Origin: Modestobacter sp.
GTDB lineage: Bacteria; Actinomycetota; Actinomycetes; Mycobacteriales; Geodermatophilaceae
Reading direction: 5' to 3'
Length of the DNA: 11,661 nucleotides
Assembly: GCA_025963425.1 (NCBI GenBank)
Contig: JAOPUQ010000392.1
Location: forward strand, 1 to 11,661
Each line of letters starts with the position of its first letter. Position 1 is the stretch's first letter. Both the position numbers and the translations under genes were made by a program. The notes beneath the pieces were generated by a model. The model searched no databases, was not told the origin of the DNA, and saw only the letters and a program-made list of their open reading frames with translations. Below are positions 10,939-11,661 of this stretch, one piece after another.

Positions 10939-11661
10939 TCAGAGGTGGACCGGCTGCCCGGTCGCCTCCAGCACCGAGAGCCACAGGTCACCGTGCGGGT
11001 CGACCTGGCTGCGGCTGCCGGTGGCCTGGGCGATCGGCAGGTGTACGAACCGGCCGTGCCAGCGGGCGACGACGGTGGCCGTCCGCCCGGCCATGGCCGC
11101 GTGCACCGCGGCCTGCGCCAGCCGGGTGCAGTAGACGCTGTCGTGCGCGTTGGCCGGGACGCTCCGGATGGCGTATCCGGGGTCGACGTAGCGGAGGCTG
11201 AGCTCCCGGCCGCTCTCCTGCACGTGGGCGGTGATCCGGTCGCGCAGCAGGGCTCCGATGTCGTGCAGCCTGGTGTTGCCGGAGGGGTCCCGGGCCTCCG
11301 GCCGGTCGGAGAACAGGTCCTGCCCCGCTCCCTCGGCGACGACGACCACGGCGTGCCCCTGCCGGTCGAGCACCCGCACCACATGGTCCAGGATGCCGTC
11401 CGGGCCGGCCAGCACGGTGGGCACCTCGGGGACCAGCACGACGTCCACGGCCTCGCTGGCCAGCGAGGCGTAGCTGGCGATGAAGCCGGAGTGGCGGCCC
11501 ATGAGCTTGATCAGGCCGATGCCGTGAGGGGTCGAGCGCGCTTCGGTGTGCGCGGCCCGGATCGACTCCGCGGCGCGGCTGAACGCGGTCTGGAAGCCGA
11601 AGCTGGCGTCGATCCAGGGGATGTCGTTGTCGATGGTCTTCGGGATCCCGACGACGGCGAG
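10939..11661 (-). CDS. 6-phosphofructokinase, C-terminal 240 residues (runs off the window)
   Basis: The gene enters from the right edge in frame and ends at a TGA at 10939-10941. The visible part opens with the catalytic GIPKTIDNDI (residues 5-14 of the fragment; the middle Asp is the catalytic base in this family), then IDASFGFQTA, KLMGRHSGFIASYASLAS, VVLVPEVP, the fructose-6-phosphate-site region YVDPGYAIRSVPANAHD, and FVHLPIAQATGSRSQV. It phosphorylates fructose-6-phosphate in glycolysis. The Lys in PKTIDND is seen in PPi-dependent enzymes and also in the ATP-dependent plant/trypanosome-like long clade. The tail (CTRLAQAAVHAAMAGRT, LWLSVLEATGQP) looks like the latter clade. The donor-determining GGD(G/D)S loop lies outside the window. 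I see no sign of damage. Confidence 0.94.
   Translation of the reverse strand, partial: LAVVGIPKTIDNDIPWIDASFGFQTAFSRAAESIRAAHTEARSTPHGIGLIKLMGRHSGFIASYASLASEAVDVVLVPEVPTVLAGPDGILDHVVRVLDRQGHAVVVVAEGAGQDLFSDRPEARDPSGNTRLHDIGALLRDRITAHVQESGRELSLRYVDPGYAIRSVPANAHDSVYCTRLAQAAVHAAMAGRTATVVARWHGRFVHLPIAQATGSRSQVDPHGDLWLSVLEATGQPVHL

Overview
This is an 11.7-kb stretch of very GC-rich (clearly over 70% G+C) chromosomal DNA that looks like a high-GC actinomycete. GTG starts, ATGA stop/start overlaps, G/C-dominated third codon positions and start codons sitting 6-7 nt behind a TANNNT box all fit. The protein set resembles Geodermatophilaceae-type soil actinobacteria, but that family-level placement is inference. 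There is no rRNA, tRNA, transposase, integrase, CRISPR array or phage gene. The window is almost wholly coding, and no gene-free gap exceeds about 210 bp.

Layout from left to right. (1) A leftward two-gene operon (1834->36) encodes a short-chain dehydrogenase and a zinc-independent NADP-dependent medium-chain oxidoreductase, joined by an ATGA overlap. (2) Divergent from it are msrA (1929-2582), with its start 6 nt behind a -10-like box, and a class I methyltransferase of the RlmG/RsmC rRNA m2G type (2601-3737). (3) At 3792 begins the N-terminal third of another SAM methyltransferase. It loses its catalytic domain right at the 3' end of the uricase gene, so this looks like a rearrangement scar. 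(4) A leftward uric-acid operon, uraD - uraH - urate oxidase (5978->4203), encodes all three steps from urate to S-allantoin. It is transcribed back-to-back with a rightward DUF6986/CitE-like aldolase gene (6024-7232), with only 45 bp between the two starts.

(5) A MEDS-domain protein fused to an RsbW-like ATPase follows (7441-8436), then an NmrA-type NAD(P)-binding protein and a MarR regulator coupled by ATGA (8490-9850). Converging on these is a STAS anti-anti-sigma protein (10283->9855). The MEDS-kinase and the STAS protein are candidate partners in a partner-switching stress circuit. (6) An NAD(P)H-dependent FMN reductase (10337-10915) lies downstream of a striking 20-bp palindrome. (7) The C-terminal two thirds or so of a 6-phosphofructokinase run off the right edge (11661->10939).

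Themes are purine nitrogen scavenging, redox and oxidative-stress repair (MsrA, flavin reductase, oxidoreductases) and stress signalling. I see no evidence for a wholly new defence or mobile system. The most notable items are the decapitated methyltransferase at the uricase junction, the DUF6986 aldolase paired with uricolysis, the possible MEDS-kinase/STAS circuit, and several well-formed palindromes at promoters and gene ends.
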